Shown: in pieces, positions 11,621 to 24,582 of the stretch | Numbering within the stretch: position 1 is the stretch's first letter | Layout of the letters: every line of letters begins with the position of its first letter | Assembly (NCBI GenBank): GCA_035222895.1 | Contig: JAVYIG010000041.1 | Coordinates: 558,001-622,000, forward strand | Direction of reading: 5' to 3' | DNA length: 64,000 nucleotides | Source: Strongylocentrotus droebachiensis | Taxonomy: Eukaryota; Echinodermata; Echinoidea; Camarodonta; Strongylocentrotidae | Notes under the pieces: model-generated | What the model saw: only the letters and a program-made list of their open reading frames with translations | What the model was told of the DNA's origin: nothing | Database searches by the model: none | Program-made: the position numbers and the translations under genes

Positions 11621-12035
11621 TGTTACATGATACTGTATTATTTTGTTGTATATATGTAAATACAAAACAAACAAGTTTTACATTCATATGTATAATCAAT
11701 TTAACAGAAAAAAATCTTGCCAAAGAATGGAACTAGGCTCGACTAGCACTTGTGCTAACTTCTAGTTCCCATTAAAAACTTCACCTAAATATAGTAATAC
11801 ACATATTTACGTAATAGTATGCAGATGTAACTATGTCTAAATATCGTTTTTAAACAATTACTGTTCAATCGACATTACTCTTATATTATGTATGCATGTA
11901 TCGGTATTATTTTTTGCATTGTATCATTGTTCATATGTACTGTCATTATTGTGATGTGTTGTGGTTAATAAATTCAAATTCAAATTCAATTCAAAAGTGA
12001 TATTTTGGAAAGTTTAGCATTCAAAACAAATTTTC

Positions 12036-12400
12036 ACTATGATGATACAAAAAAGACTCACACGTATTATCTCATTTAATGTAGCAATCACCGTTCATCT
12101 CCTCTGTTTTATGAGTAAAAAATATTCGATATATTTAAACAATGTCGTCTTATTGTTGCAACCTTTATCCATGATCTATTATATAACAAACTCCCTCATT
12201 GTTTTAAAGCTTATTTTACATTTGTAAAACATGCTCATGAAACAAGAACCAATGAATATCATAATATGTTAATCTCATAAAAGTACAAAACAAACATCCG
12301 AAAAAAGTCTGAATCATGTAATTAAAATGCTCTGTCTAATAACATTTAAAAATTGTTCATTACGAAAAAGCTTTAGAAAAATATATTTAAAACGTTTAAT
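12036..12400 (+). pseudogene. LINE ORF2 C-terminal remnant
   Basis: Begins IQKRLTRIISFN, which matches the LQKRAVRII box of other LINE C-termini in this window, and continues in broken frames homologous to 34953-35246 and 50020-50328. It carries stops and is non-functional. Confidence 0.65.
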
Positions 12401-12419
12401 TAATGGCGCATTTGGAAGA

Positions 12420-12690
12420 GTCGTGGTCTAGCGGATACGTCGCCAGACTGTGGATCACATGGTGCGCGGTTCGAGTCCCGCCACGGCACTAATATTTGTT
12501 GACGAGACATTAATCTACATTTGCCTAACTCGATTCAGGTGAGGTGAACGGGTACCTGCCCGGAATTAATTCATTGAAATGCTGGAGCGTCGTAATGGCA
12601 GCCATGCTCAAGCCGGACGAATAATTGTGGAGCGCCAGAAGTGTCAAGTCTGACAGACATGAGCGCTATACAAGAACCCACATTATTATT
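12420..12690 (+). mobile_element. tRNA-derived SINE, specific to unit A
   Basis: The head folds like a tRNA. A 7-bp acceptor pairs 12420-12426 with the CCACGGC near 12481-12487, allowing one GT pair. The pol III A box TGGTCTAGCGG and B box GGTTCGAGTCC are intact. The body continues to an AGCGCTATACAAGAACCCAC tail and an ATT repeat. The homologous places in units B (about 35268) and C (about 50360) lack it. It is not called a tRNA gene because the anticodon arm is poor. Confidence 0.8.
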
Positions 12691-12981
12691 ATTCATTGTA
12701 AATGATGTACAATATGAATAGAACTACAACAAAATATTTAGATCATATAGAGTTATACAATTATTCCGTGAACGTATTTAATAACGGAATTGTTTTATCG
12801 TTAGTGCAAACCTAAAATGCTTCTTCTTGATTCAATGTTTACTCTTCATGATTAATTTATTGTCATAAATTATGGTGAATTAAACGGGGCCAACCTTGCT
12901 ATTTGTTGACTCCATTAACCAATTGTACAATTATTGTCAGCTTAAAAACAATGTAACTTGAGTTTAGGTAATACATGTAAC

Positions 12982-13131
12982 CAGGCGCGTACGCAGGGGG
13001 GGGGGGGGGGGGGGGGTGGAAGGGGGGTTTTGGGGGTTGAACCCCCCCTTTGGTATTTTTATGTTTTATGTGTGTAAACCCCCCTAAAAAAAAAAATCCC
13101 CCCCCCCCTTCGGGTGTTTTTTTTTTTTTTT

Positions 13132-13168
<37 letters not shown>

Positions 13169-13362
13169 CCATGGCTGACCTAAAAAATGTCAAATTTGCA
13201 AATTTCGAGACCCCCCCAAAAAAAAGTATCCTCTTACCCCCCCCCCCCCCCCCTCCCGCTTATTCAGCGGCTGGCTGAGTCGTTGCGATTTTTTTGGGGG
13301 GACCACAACAAAAAAAAAAGTGTCCTCTTACCCCCCTTGAAAAAATCCTGCGTACGCCACTG
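12982..13362. mobile_element. hAT-type MITE with perfect 8-bp target duplication
   Basis: Terminal inverted repeats CAGGCGCGTACGCAGG and, reverse-complemented from the right end, CAGTGGCGTACGCAGG match at 14 of 16 positions. The target duplication CATGTAAC flanks it exactly (12974-12981 and 13363-13370). Its 381 bp are homopolymer runs (21 G from 12996, long A, T and C runs) with no coding. Units B and C have the unoccupied site (near 35584 and 50624). Eight-bp duplications and CAG..CTG ends are hAT hallmarks. Confidence 0.9.
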
Positions 13363-13370
13363 CATGTAAC

Positions 13371-14650
13371 TGAATGCATGAATGAATGAAAAAATGGTTT
13401 GTGTGAGATTAATGAAGAGATATCATCAGAAGAGCATGAATTGTTATTCTTTCTTTTCATTGCGAGGGCTTTCTACGAACAAAACATATTCATGCGTTTG
13501 CCCCCTACCTCCCCTAGCCTCCCCCACCTAGTAGACGAATCGACGCCTTTAATAGCATGTAGACTCAATAAAGTAAACAACATATTACCCGTATCAGACA
13601 TCTGAGCTGGTCATTTACGAAACCGTATTGCCGTATTTCATTAGCAATGGGAGCGGAATGGTATATTCTTTGTATTTTCCGTGGTCTCCCTGCCCGCATA
13701 GACTTTGCGTGTAGAAACGAGTGAAAATTTAGTCTTTTATACATTTTTTGTCATTTGATTGGAGGATTGCTGGTCACATGATATTCAATAGATTTTTGGT
13801 TATATTCGCCGTGTATTTTTGGTTATGTGCAGATTGCGTACCTCTCTGCCGTGCGCATATCCCTGCGTGTGTCTGAATAGAGAAAGCTTGACTCCAACTT
13901 TAATTTATCTTTAATATAAGGAGCAAAGCATAATTTGTTGATTAACGTTCTATTAGATCTTCTTCGATGTTGTATAAAACAAATAATGAATGTTTTTCAG
14001 TCGTTCAATAGTGCGAATATTTTCATTCGTTGAAAGATTAACGTTAATTATATTCAACTCGGTTGACGCCTCGTTGAATAGAATGTTAATCTTTCAACTC
14101 AGCGCCGTATTTTGTCATTTTCATTGCGCATCTATTAAACCTGCGCACTCTGCGCGCACTCTATTGTGACGTAATAATCACACTAAAGGCACACTGTTTG
14201 CAGTGTATCGAAAATTTCGTCAAGCACTGCTGGTTGACAAAGTTTGTTCAGTTCTTTGGGATTGTCATGGATGATTTATGCATTTGCTCTAGATGTCTGA
14301 TTTGGATAACAATACAAATATTGACTGGCTTAACTTTCGGTAGATACCACATATATTACCCTCACAAGACCCATATTGCCCTCGTCTTTGACTCGGGGCA
14401 ATAATGAGTCTATTTTTGGCAATACTCCCTCAAGGCCAGTCAATGTAAATTCTGATAATATTATTATGTTATTATTTACTTCAAGAAGCACAAAATATTA
14501 TTCAACAGCTTATTTTCCCCCGTCAAATTAGTTCTTTAATTGTAAAGTTAGACATCTCCACAACCATAATAAATATGGTAATACGCGTGAACGTCAAGTA
14601 AATCGAGGCTAACCCAAACTACCATTTTCATTTGCCGTTATTCCTTTTTA
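13371..14650. other. Non-coding part of unit A; no gene seen
   Basis: Partly alignable to 35585-36050 and 50625-51085. At about 14650 units B and C carry a LINE fragment that is absent here. No feature beyond scattered AT-rich sequence is recognised. Confidence 0.5.
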
Positions 14651-14929
14651 CCAAATGTGTTTATTGTTTGTATTGTAGGCCTACAATGTGATTAAGTTCC
14701 TGATTTAAAGTTCGTCATTCATACATTGGTTAAACCACTTCACATGATGAATCTGGAATAAAAGAGCAACGCATAATCTAATTATTATTTTTCATTCCGA
14801 ATTATTGTATTCTAGAATATCATTAAACTGATATCAGAACCTTATCCCGTTAATAATGATCACAGAGTATACACATCCAACGTCTTTGTGTGATAATTGA
14901 TTATGTTGTTTTGCCTGTTTATAACAGAA

Positions 14930-16690
14930 TCGTTGTTCAAAATGATCCCCTGGCACAAGTATTGCATAAATGTAAATCGAATCTAAACCAAATGCTTAAC
15001 AGGTAAAACGAATCTTTATCGTTCCAATTGAAAGTTTTAATCAACGCTTTAATCTTGTTAATAAAAATATAAAACATCAATGGGCAATGGACGATGGAAA
15101 AGAAACTCTCTGAAGGTAAAATCTTAAGTAAATACTTAACGGTTTATTTGTGTATACATCTTCTCTTTCCTATGCCCTTGTCTTTTCTTATCTTCTTCTT
15201 TTTTCTTTCGTTTCCGTTCTTTAATTTGTTTTCCGTTTTTCTTTTTAATCAATTTAAAAATAAAAATAAAAATATGCCTCTACTTTTATCCCCTTTAAAT
15301 AACATTGGTTTTGAGAATGAATAATTTCCCCAAGGTCACTGAGTGCGTTGATTTTGTCTTGTTCCTGGATCATTCCGTTCCTTCTTATAGACCATCAAAC
15401 CCTTTTATCAACTAATCAATTACAGGAGACTTGGGTTTTTCAGTTGTGTAGGACTTTCACCATTCTGATCGACGATCTCGATATAACATTTTCTCACTAT
15501 TCTTAAGTTTTTCACATTGCATAAATGTGTATAGTCATACACCATCGATCATAATAGAATATGAAACTGTATCTAGATTTAAAGAAAATGAATTATGTGT
15601 GGTCTACAATCGAAATGAATGACTGAGAAATAGAGAAAGAGAGCTAGAGAGAGAGAGGAGTAGAGTCTTTTAGTGAGGTTAATATTTTAAAGTGAACATA
15701 ATTCCTTTAAAAAATAAACATATATAGGTCTATGTCAAGCTCATTCAAATTGCTTGGTCCGTTAAGTGAAGAAAATTTCGATGTCGGAAAGCTTTTTCAC
15801 ACTCTGGTAAATTTTCTATGCATTGAATGTCACTAAATATTTGTTTGCAGCCCCCTATACACGCTCAGTTGCATAGAGATTCGTCTCAGAAACATACAAT
15901 GAAAAAGGCATTTAGCAAACAATCTGACTTTGAGTGAAAGATGATAATTTTAAAGAAATTAGTAAAATTGCGGAAATGAACAGAGAAAGTGAGGGAAAGA
16001 GAAGAATAAACATATAAAAATGAAGAAAGAACGTGCGGATAAAGGGATAAATTTCAAAGTAAAAAGTCAGAATTGTATGACGCTATACTCAAAGTAAAAT
16101 CAAATTCATTTAACTAAAAACTTAAGCCCAGTGGCTGAACAAGGTATAGGGCACAGGGGACGTATCCCCCCCCCCCAATAAAACAAAAAATTGGCATAAA
16201 CATTTACCTGTGAATAATCTCCACCGAAAATGAAAAGGTGAGGACCCCCAGAAATGTGTTTGTTGCTAGTATGGTGTTTTTAACTTTTGTTTATTTGTTA
16301 GTTTTTTTGTTTTTTTTGTTTATCTGCTGCTTGTCAGAGATTATCAGAGTTGTCTCTCCTTCATATCCTGCCAAATAATCCTGGATCTGCTGCTGGGGCG
16401 GGGAAGTAGTAAAATGATATCAATTTAACACACTTTTGAAATATTCAACGCAAAAAGGGCAAAAGAACCCAATTTCTAACCCCAGTTTCTGGAGCTTCTT
16501 TCAATAGAACGTTTGCGATTAAACATAACTTGGAACATCAATCGCTTTTACCCAATCGGAATCACGTAATTTGCTGAGTTCATATTACTTCAACACTTTT
16601 TATGCAGAGCGCCCTTCACTCAATAAAAACTGACGTGATACATGAAGCAGATACATCGTCTAATCACAGGAGGAGAACGAACAAAAAGTG
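14930..16690 (+). repeat. Segmental-duplication block A, near-identical to unit B
   Basis: Non-coding. It matches 37000-38675 in unit B with only occasional substitutions by eye, but matches unit C (52460-53670) far less well. Contains a C-run at 16168 and a CAGTGGCTGAAC motif shared with unit B. No gene seen. Confidence 0.75.
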
Positions 16691-16715
16691 ACTTAAATAT
16701 AAAGAACAGACAGAG

Positions 16716-16716
16716 T

Positions 16717-16752
<36 letters not shown>

Positions 16753-16835
16753 GGGAACGAAAGAGAGAGAGAGAGAGAGGGAGAGAGAGAGAGAGAAAGA
16801 CAGACAGACAGACATAAACAGGGAGAGAGAGAGTG
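16716..16835. repeat. (GA)n microsatellite
   Basis: Long GA/GAGG/CAGA run. It opens frames on both strands that encode only RE/SL repeats and are not genes. Confidence 0.95.
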
Positions 16836-18430
16836 AGAGAGCATGAAAAAAGAAATGTGAACATGGTTAAATTAAAATGCTACAATTTCAATTCGCCTGT
16901 GGAAGATAATTTTTGTTGTTAAAAATGTCCGTCAATGAAAGAAAAAGTCTTCGACCCTTTGACTCTACTTTGCCCATGAAAGGAGGCATTGCCCCCCTTT
17001 GGAAGTGGTGGGGGCACGGATCTTTCTAGGGGTAGAATAACTTCGAGGAACCAAAGCGACTATAGGGGAGGGATGTGAGAGGGGCCTTTTCGTCTAGTCC
17101 CCATGTTCCCTTTTACCGATATAGGCCCTCGCTCATAAGCTGTTGTGCCGTGGACTGTCATTGCATTTATTTTTGTAAAGTTTGAATCTCTTGGTCGTGG
17201 AGATGGGGGGGGGGGGGGGAGGGGGTGGGATACGCTGGATTCATCGTTTATCACTTTATGAATACGCCACTGTAAGGAAGAGTCAACTATGCCCATGAAA
17301 GGTGCATTTCTCTTCAATTAAATGAAAAGGTCGCTCGGTGGCCAAGCTCTATATATAATTAATAAACAAATATGAAAAATAGAAATATCACTCGACGTTT
17401 TTTTTTTTTTTTTTTTTGATTGTTTTTCTTGGCAAATTGTATATTTAAAACAATGTGCCATTCAGTTGAGATCTTGTCCTTTGAAAATTGTGCCCTTTGT
17501 TTTATTTGTTGGGCAAGGCATATCTGATTTTTTTTCCCCTCTACTATTTCTCTTTTTCTGTAAAGATTTGATTGTCTTTAGACGAACTGTAGTAATATTT
17601 TCACATATCTTTATTTCTTCCATTCCCCATGAGGGTTCAAGAAATACGATTCATTGTCATTGTCATTGGGTGCACACGAGCACCCCCCCCCCCCCACGAG
17701 GTAATCTAGTAGAAAAAAAAATACAACATCTGGATACGCGTTTGTGGGCAAATGTTTCCTTGTATACTCCTTATCCCCCTCTAACCGATGCCACTGCGTC
17801 ATTTTATTTACTTATTTTTTCTTTATTTGTCTACCTTTATTTTTCTCGGTAACAGCCAGAGTTTGAGAAATGAGACGTACATAGACTCAAGATGGCGTAC
17901 TTCCATAAATGAGAAAAGCAAGAAGTAAAAAATCTTTTTCTTTACTTCAGGAGGTCCGTACTTGTGTTAAAATAATCATAGCCTTTAGTCACAATTAAAT
18001 GAGTAGATATACAGACAGATAAGGTGAATGTAATCTTCATTATTAATACACAGATCCACAGAAGGTATTGTAAAACTAGAAACTTTCACAAATTCCATGA
18101 GCGGTCCAAATTCATGAGAGTTTCATTTCATGAAGTGATTGAATAACCATTGTGAATTTTAAAATTTTCCGTACAAGTTCAAATCCCCTGAAATTCTTGT
18201 TTTACCATACTGTAACTTGTATATTTTGTAATGGTTTTGATCTTCTAATACTCATCCAGGTTGATAGAGATATGAATTTTGAATGCATTTCATTCATTCT
18301 TTTCATAATTATGCTTGAAATATGTTTGTCTCTGATGAAAACCGAATGCCGATGTGCCATTCCTTGACAGAATTAAGGTTGAAAATGATTGTTAAACGGG
18401 AAAACACTTTCCAATGTTACTGATCTGCTT
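16836..18430. other. Unit A-specific non-coding DNA
   Basis: Unit B has only about 210 bp in the equivalent position (38680-38890). Contains G-runs near 17207, a TACGCCACTG end near 17266 and a C-run near 17684. No credible gene. Confidence 0.5.
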
Positions 18431-18588
18431 TTGTGTACATGTCTTGTATGTCCTTATCTTAGACGTTGCCATGTATTGGAGTATTAAATGACTTTGAAAT
18501 AAAAACAAATAATTGTACTTTCATAAAAAGAAAAATATTAAAATCTGTTAATACTGTATATTGGTTGCTAAATTTGCCTTTTCTTTCT

Positions 18589-18624
<36 letters not shown>

Positions 18625-21600
18625 CATGAACAATCCATGAATAATGTGCAATGACTTGACTCCTGATTAGTAAAGGCTTTCCCCTTTGATTTAAGTTTCC
18701 CAATACATCCACTACTTGTAGTAATGTTGGGGAATGCGTTATCATTTTGTACTTAAAACTTGTTCGCACAGGGAGAATTGTAACCAACTTGGATTATGAT
18801 CTAATGATAACAAAAACAGTAAAAGGAATAATAAGAATGAAAAAGAAAAAACATGGAATGTAGCAGTGATGATATAAAAGGAATTTACTAAGAAGAAGGA
18901 AACAATTAAAAAGATGACTGCTGAGAACGATATTTCAAATTTGCTGAAAAGGTCTTGAAAGGTATATGCAAATCTGTCGACAGCAATAATGCATTTGCTA
19001 CCAGGATCGCCCCTTGCACTACAGCAACGGCTCGAGTCATACAACTCTCATATAAAGGTACGAGGTCGAAGTCAGAGCGAAGGCATATAGCTGTAGTAAA
19101 CCTCCGACATTGTGACACATCCCGTCTCCATCGCCCGTCTTTATTTGTATCAATTAACACTCACATCAAGCTTCATTTGGTAAGTTAATGAGGTGCATTC
19201 TCAGTTAATAGTTTGTGAGTTGTATTTTTGGGAAAGATGTGAATTCGAGAATAACTTTATTATTAAACGTATATATGTAATATGATTTCGCCGATGAATA
19301 GCAAAGGCTATGTACACCCGAATCCACTATTGGCGAACTTCATGTGTCGGTCTACACCGCAACTGACGATACATAATGGAAAGCTTCTTTGAATGAAGAA
19401 TCTAACAAAGGCGTTTCCTTATCTTTATATTTAAAAAGACTCCGAATCTTGAGATTAATTTCCAATTAAATGTATCTGAAAGAGTATTGAGCCTCGGAGT
19501 ATTACTCATGTTTCATGCCACAAAAAGACTACTTCAGTGCTCTTTGATGAGGGTTTTGGATTTATAACAAAATTATTTGATGACGATGATACTATTAGTG
19601 ATGATGATATTGGTGATAATTCACATAACTCTTATGACGCCATATTTCTTTAAAAAACATTCAAAGGCGCAGACTCCATCAATCAATCAAATGATATGAA
19701 GTCAAACTGTGCGAATTATTCTAGGCAATTTTTCTGCAATTAAAGCCCAAAAAATTCGATGGAAAAATTTCACTTAAATTGTATCATAATGTGAAATAGG
19801 ATGTCATTTAAGACACATTTCTGCATTTTTTTCTCTTCCTTATAGTAATGTTTAAAGTCGAATATTGAAAAAAGAATACAACATTTTATTTTTCTGCATG
19901 CGTACAACACAAAACCCGCGTACAAAACAAAACCAAAATTCAGTATTCTTTTTATCAATACATGTATTAGTGTCTTCAAACACATCTAGGGGGGAAATGT
20001 CTGCAGAAGTGTGTTTTAAATGTCTTTCACATTATAATACAATTTAAGTGTAATTTTGCCATCAAATCTTTGGCGGATTGTGGGGCTCCCGTCGCCAACA
20101 ATAATTTATTGGTCAAATACTGCCAATTTATCTATCATATCATGTCTATTCCTTTTGGAGAGGGGGGGGGGGGGGACTGAGGGCCCACCCAAGCTGGATA
20201 CGCCACTGTAACTGATACACTTTACAATTACATTATTACATATTCTGATTGAGGGCTGTCACATTGTAAACACATTTCTCACATGGTTTCTTGTAATTAC
20301 TTTCTGATTTTGCTATAGATAACATTTTCTGACCCCTGGCCTTTTAGTATACCGTGTGAGTAAAAAAAAAAGTTTACACTCAGAAAACACTCAGTAATTT
20401 ATTTTAAAAGTCAGCTATGAACGAAAGGGTATCATACATGTTTTAAAAGAGTGTTATATCCTAAATCGTTTGGTATCATTTTTGTGTGGTATTTGTTCAC
20501 TTGTTCGCTTGGATGAACAGGAGGCATTTTTTGCGAGAGTGCAAAAATAGACTTGCGCCAAAGTATCAAAGTGAGAGAATGAATTGAATGTATTAAATGA
20601 AATGCATTGCGTTTGCTTTTTGCAGAGACAAAGTCACACACACACACACACACACGCGCGCGCACAAATGTCCTTTGATATTTGATATTTGATTATTGAT
20701 ATGTGTTGCATGATTAATTTTGTTAGGGATTTTATTTGAATCTGCAAAGACCTAATTAATACCCAAATCCCAATTGTTTTATTCAAACATCACATGTACA
20801 TGTATTATTTTGGCGCAAGTCGATTGTTGCACTCTCTTAAACAATGTCTTCTGTTCATCCAAGCGTGAACGCATACCAAATTAATGTTACCAAATGATTT
20901 GATATCTTTCATAAGATATATAATAATTTACTGTTCACAAATGATTAAAACATTTTTTAAAGCAATTTTCTAGATGTTAACTTTGTTTTGACTCACACTG
21001 TAGATACTTAATGTGTGTCACACTCTATAATCTAGCTGGGCATCTCTCATCCAATAAAGGAGAGTAGTAAATTGAAGAAAATTTTCTTAGAAAATATAAC
21101 AAAGCAAGAGGGAAAAGACAAATATGCGACAGTTTCGTGTGTCGTGATCAAGCTTAGTGTAGCAGCACGTACTGCACAACCGCTTTTTAATCGTTTTGTT
21201 TGATGAAAAGTGTTCCCCTACTACAATCTTGTGGTGTAAATTGGATTACATTCAAGTTGGGGACCGACTCGTCCACGACCCCGTCCATTTAGTGGCCTAA
21301 AAGAAAAGAAAATAGGGGAATAAAGCGCAACGGGAGAAATAGGAGGAAAGAAAGAGAAAAGAAGTCAAAAAGAAAAAGGGACAGAAAACCTATTGGGTGG
21401 GATGGAAACCCCACCGAAACCTTTTTTCTATAAAATTGCCCTTAAGGAAAGAGAGAGTGGGGTGAAGAGAGACAGAAGGAGAGAGAGAGAGAGAGAGGGG
21501 GGGGGGGGGGATAGGGAGAGGGAGGGGTGGGGGGAAGAAAATTTATGTGTGCGTGTGCGTGTGTGTGTTTGTATGTGTGTGTGAGGAGGTGCACCGCATT

Positions 21601-21800
21601 GTTGTCATCACCTTTTCTTATATTCCTAGTATGTGTGTCAAATTACCAAAATCTATACTTTTAAATGATTAATGTGCCCTGTTCTTTCAAATTAATGTAT
21701 GAATGTTTATCAATGGCGCCTTTTCTTGATTATAATTTTCCATTCACTTGGATTGAGCGCAGGTTTCCGTTCCCCTTCCCCCTTTTAAAAGGCGAGGGTA
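18430..21800 (+). repeat. Segmental-duplication block shared with unit B
   Basis: Aligns to 38885-42375. Includes (TC)n at 18592-18622, (CA)n at 20637-20660, a G-run at 20162-20175, the end motif GGATACGCCACTG at about 20196-20208, and GA/G-rich DNA at 21460-21520. The frames inside are short and not conserved as proteins between units, so I call no gene. Confidence 0.7.
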
Positions 21801-21928
21801 ATAATAAATGTGCCTCGGAATAGAATTGTCTAGATAGATGGCGCTATAGAAATGCCTATTATTATCAGGTGGGCTGTATCTAATACAGACCACCTTATAT
21901 TTTTGTTAAAATTGCCTTTATTTATTTA

Positions 21929-23145
21929 TCAGGTGGGCTGTATCTAATACAGACCACCTTATATTTTTGTTAAAATCGCCTTTATTATTTATTATTTATT
22001 ATTTATTATTTATTTTTCTTATTTCGACCCACTTTTTGTTAGCAAAATAACTTTGAAATTGTTCAATCAAATGCTTTGAAATTTGGCATACATATGTATA
22101 GGCATATGGACAAAACACGGTAAGGTTTTCAACCTTGACCTTGACTGATGACGTCATCTAGGCGCCATTTTGTGAAATTTTCTGAAAATCAACTCATGAT
22201 CATATCTTCATAACCAAAAGGTATTTCTCATTCATATTTATCATGATCAAGGTCATTATCAGTCCGGTCAATTTCAGTTCAAAAAACGCGCGCTTGCGCG
22301 TACGTCCGCGCGTCCTTGCGCGCGCAAAATTTTAAAATGCTCAAAATCTTCTCAAATTTATTTTGCATACGTTTCAGGTCATTTTAAGCATTTTATAAAA
22401 AATCGCGCGTACGAGCATGCGCGCGCGTTTTCGCGCGTAACACCATTACAAAACATAGAATCGCCATTTTTTTTTCTTTCATGATATTTCTCATATTTTT
22501 TCAAGGAATTTGATTCCATGTTTATCTCTTTATGACCATTATTAACAAGATGAGCGTAAATTCAAGATAAATGTCAGTGCGCGCGAGGTCTTTTAATACA
22601 TAGCATATATGGGCAAAAACATGCCTATACAAAATCTGTTATAGCTCTTTGGAATGCACCGGGATCCTCAATTTTTTTTCATATTAAGATGGAGTATGAG
22701 TCGGAAATATGATTCCATGTCTCATTTGGCCATTAAGTGTATCGTGACATCATCACAATGGCCTTGGAACTCAAAATACGAATTTGCATATTATGACGTC
22801 AGCATATTTATGTAAAATTGATTGTATCTCTGTAAATATTGATCAATTTTCTTCAAAATGTCGATATGTTGTAGCTAAGACAATTCTCTACAAGCGTAGT
22901 AATAACTATTTTTCATTTTGATGACGTCATCATTGTGAAAATTTTGATTAAAGGCCTCATGTCAAAAACTTCATAATTTGCGTGTTATGCCTATAGAAGG
23001 TGAATTTAGTTCACGTTATGAATCTACATGATATTGTCTTTTAAGAATTTGTAAGCAGTATATCGCTTATTTTTGCTCTATTTTGTCTCAAATGTTAGTT
23101 GACCAGCCCACCTATACTTGTTCCAAACAAGTATTATATGTCTAG
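21929..23145 (+). mobile_element. Helitron copy 2 (first half of a tandem dimer)
   Basis: A full-length 1217-bp copy running from TCAGG to CTAG. It is inserted between A21928 and the T that now lies at 24583 in the outer copy. Its 3' hairpin is 23114-23134. Its last base abuts the first T of copy 3, giving a head-to-tail junction CTAG|TCAGG with nothing between. Confidence 0.92.
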
Positions 23146-24582
23146 TCAGGTGGGCTGTATCTAATACAGACCACCTTATAATTTTGTTAAAATTGCCTTT
23201 ATCAGGTGGGCTGTATCTAATACAGACCACCTTATATTTTTGTTAAAATCGCCTTTATTATTTATTATTTATTATTTATTATTTATTTTTCTTATTTCGA
23301 CCCACTTTTTGTTAGCAAAATAACTTTGAAATTGTTCAATCAAATGCTTTGAAATTTGGCATACATATGTATAGGCATATGGACAAAACACGGTAAGGTT
23401 TTCAACCTTGACCTTGACTGATGACGTCATCTAGTTATTATTTATTATTATTTATTTATTTTTCTTATTTCGACCCACTTTTTTGTTAGCAAGATAACTT
23501 TGAAATGGTTCAATCAAATGCTTTGAAATTTGGCACACATATGTATAGGCATATAAAAAAATCAAAATAACCTTTTCAACCTTGACCTTGACTGATGACG
23601 TCATCTAGGCGCCATTTTGTGAAAATTGACTCATGATCATATCTTCATAACCAAAAGGCATTTCTCATTCATATTTGGCATGATCAAGGTCAATATCTGT
23701 CCGGTCAATTTCAGGTAAAAAAACGCGCGCGTGCGCGTACGTCCGCGCATCAGTGCGCGCGCAAAATTTCAAAATGCTCAAAATCGTCTCAAATTTATTT
23801 TGCATACGTTTCAGGGCATTCTAAGCATTTTATAAAAAATCGCGCGTACGAGCATGCGCGCGCGTTTTCGCGCGTAACACCATTAAAATACATAGAATCG
23901 CCATTTTTTTTTCTTTCATGATATTTCTCATATTTTTTCAAGGAATTTGATTCCATGTTTATCTCTTTATGACCATTATTAACAAGATGAGCGTAAATTC
24001 AAGATAAATGTCAGTGCGCGCGAGGTCTTTTAATACATAGCATATATGGGCAAAAACATTCCTATACAAAATCCATTATAGCTCTTTGGAATGCACCGGG
24101 ATCCTCAATTTTTTTTCATATTAAGATAGAGTATGAGTCGGAAATATGATTCCATGTCTCATTTGGCCATTAAGTGTATCGTGACATCATCACAATGGCC
24201 TTGGAACTCAAAATACGAATTTGCATATTATGACGTCAGCATATTTATGTAAAATTGATTGTATCTCTGTAAATATTGATCAATTTTCTTCAAAATTTCG
24301 ATATGTTGTAGCTAAGACAATTCTCTACAAGCGCAGTAATAACCATTTTTCATTTTGATGACGTCATCATAGTGAAAATTTTGATTAGAGGCCTCATGTC
24401 AAAAACTTCATAATTTGCGTGTTATGCCTATAGAAGGTGAATTTAGTTCACGTTATGAATCTACATGATATTGTTTTTTAATAATTTGTAAGCAGTATGT
24501 CGCTTAGTTTTGCTCTATTTTGTCTCAAATGTTAGTTGACCAGCCCACCTATACTTGTTCCAAACAAGTATTATATGTCTAG
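23146..24582 (+). mobile_element. Helitron copy 3 (second half of the dimer, interrupted)
   Basis: Consists of 23146-23201 plus 23435-24582, about 1204 bp, the same length class as the other copies. It is interrupted at an A|T site by the 233-bp mini-copy. The 3' end is CTAG at 24579-24582. Confidence 0.92.
23202..23434 (+). mobile_element. 233-bp mini-Helitron ending at an internal CTAG
   Basis: Identical in start (TCAGGTGGG) to the full copies but stops at a CTAG that is internal in them. The 12-bp palindrome GATGACGTCATC (23420-23431) abuts that CTAG. It sits precisely between A23201 and T23435 of copy 3, where the uninterrupted sequence GCCTTTATTATT is expected. This is consistent with a cryptic terminator being used. 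Confidence 0.85.

Noticed and set aside
16620-16864. Open frames on both strands over the GA repeat
   Set aside because: Low-complexity Ser/Leu or Arg/Glu translation of a microsatellite; no domain.
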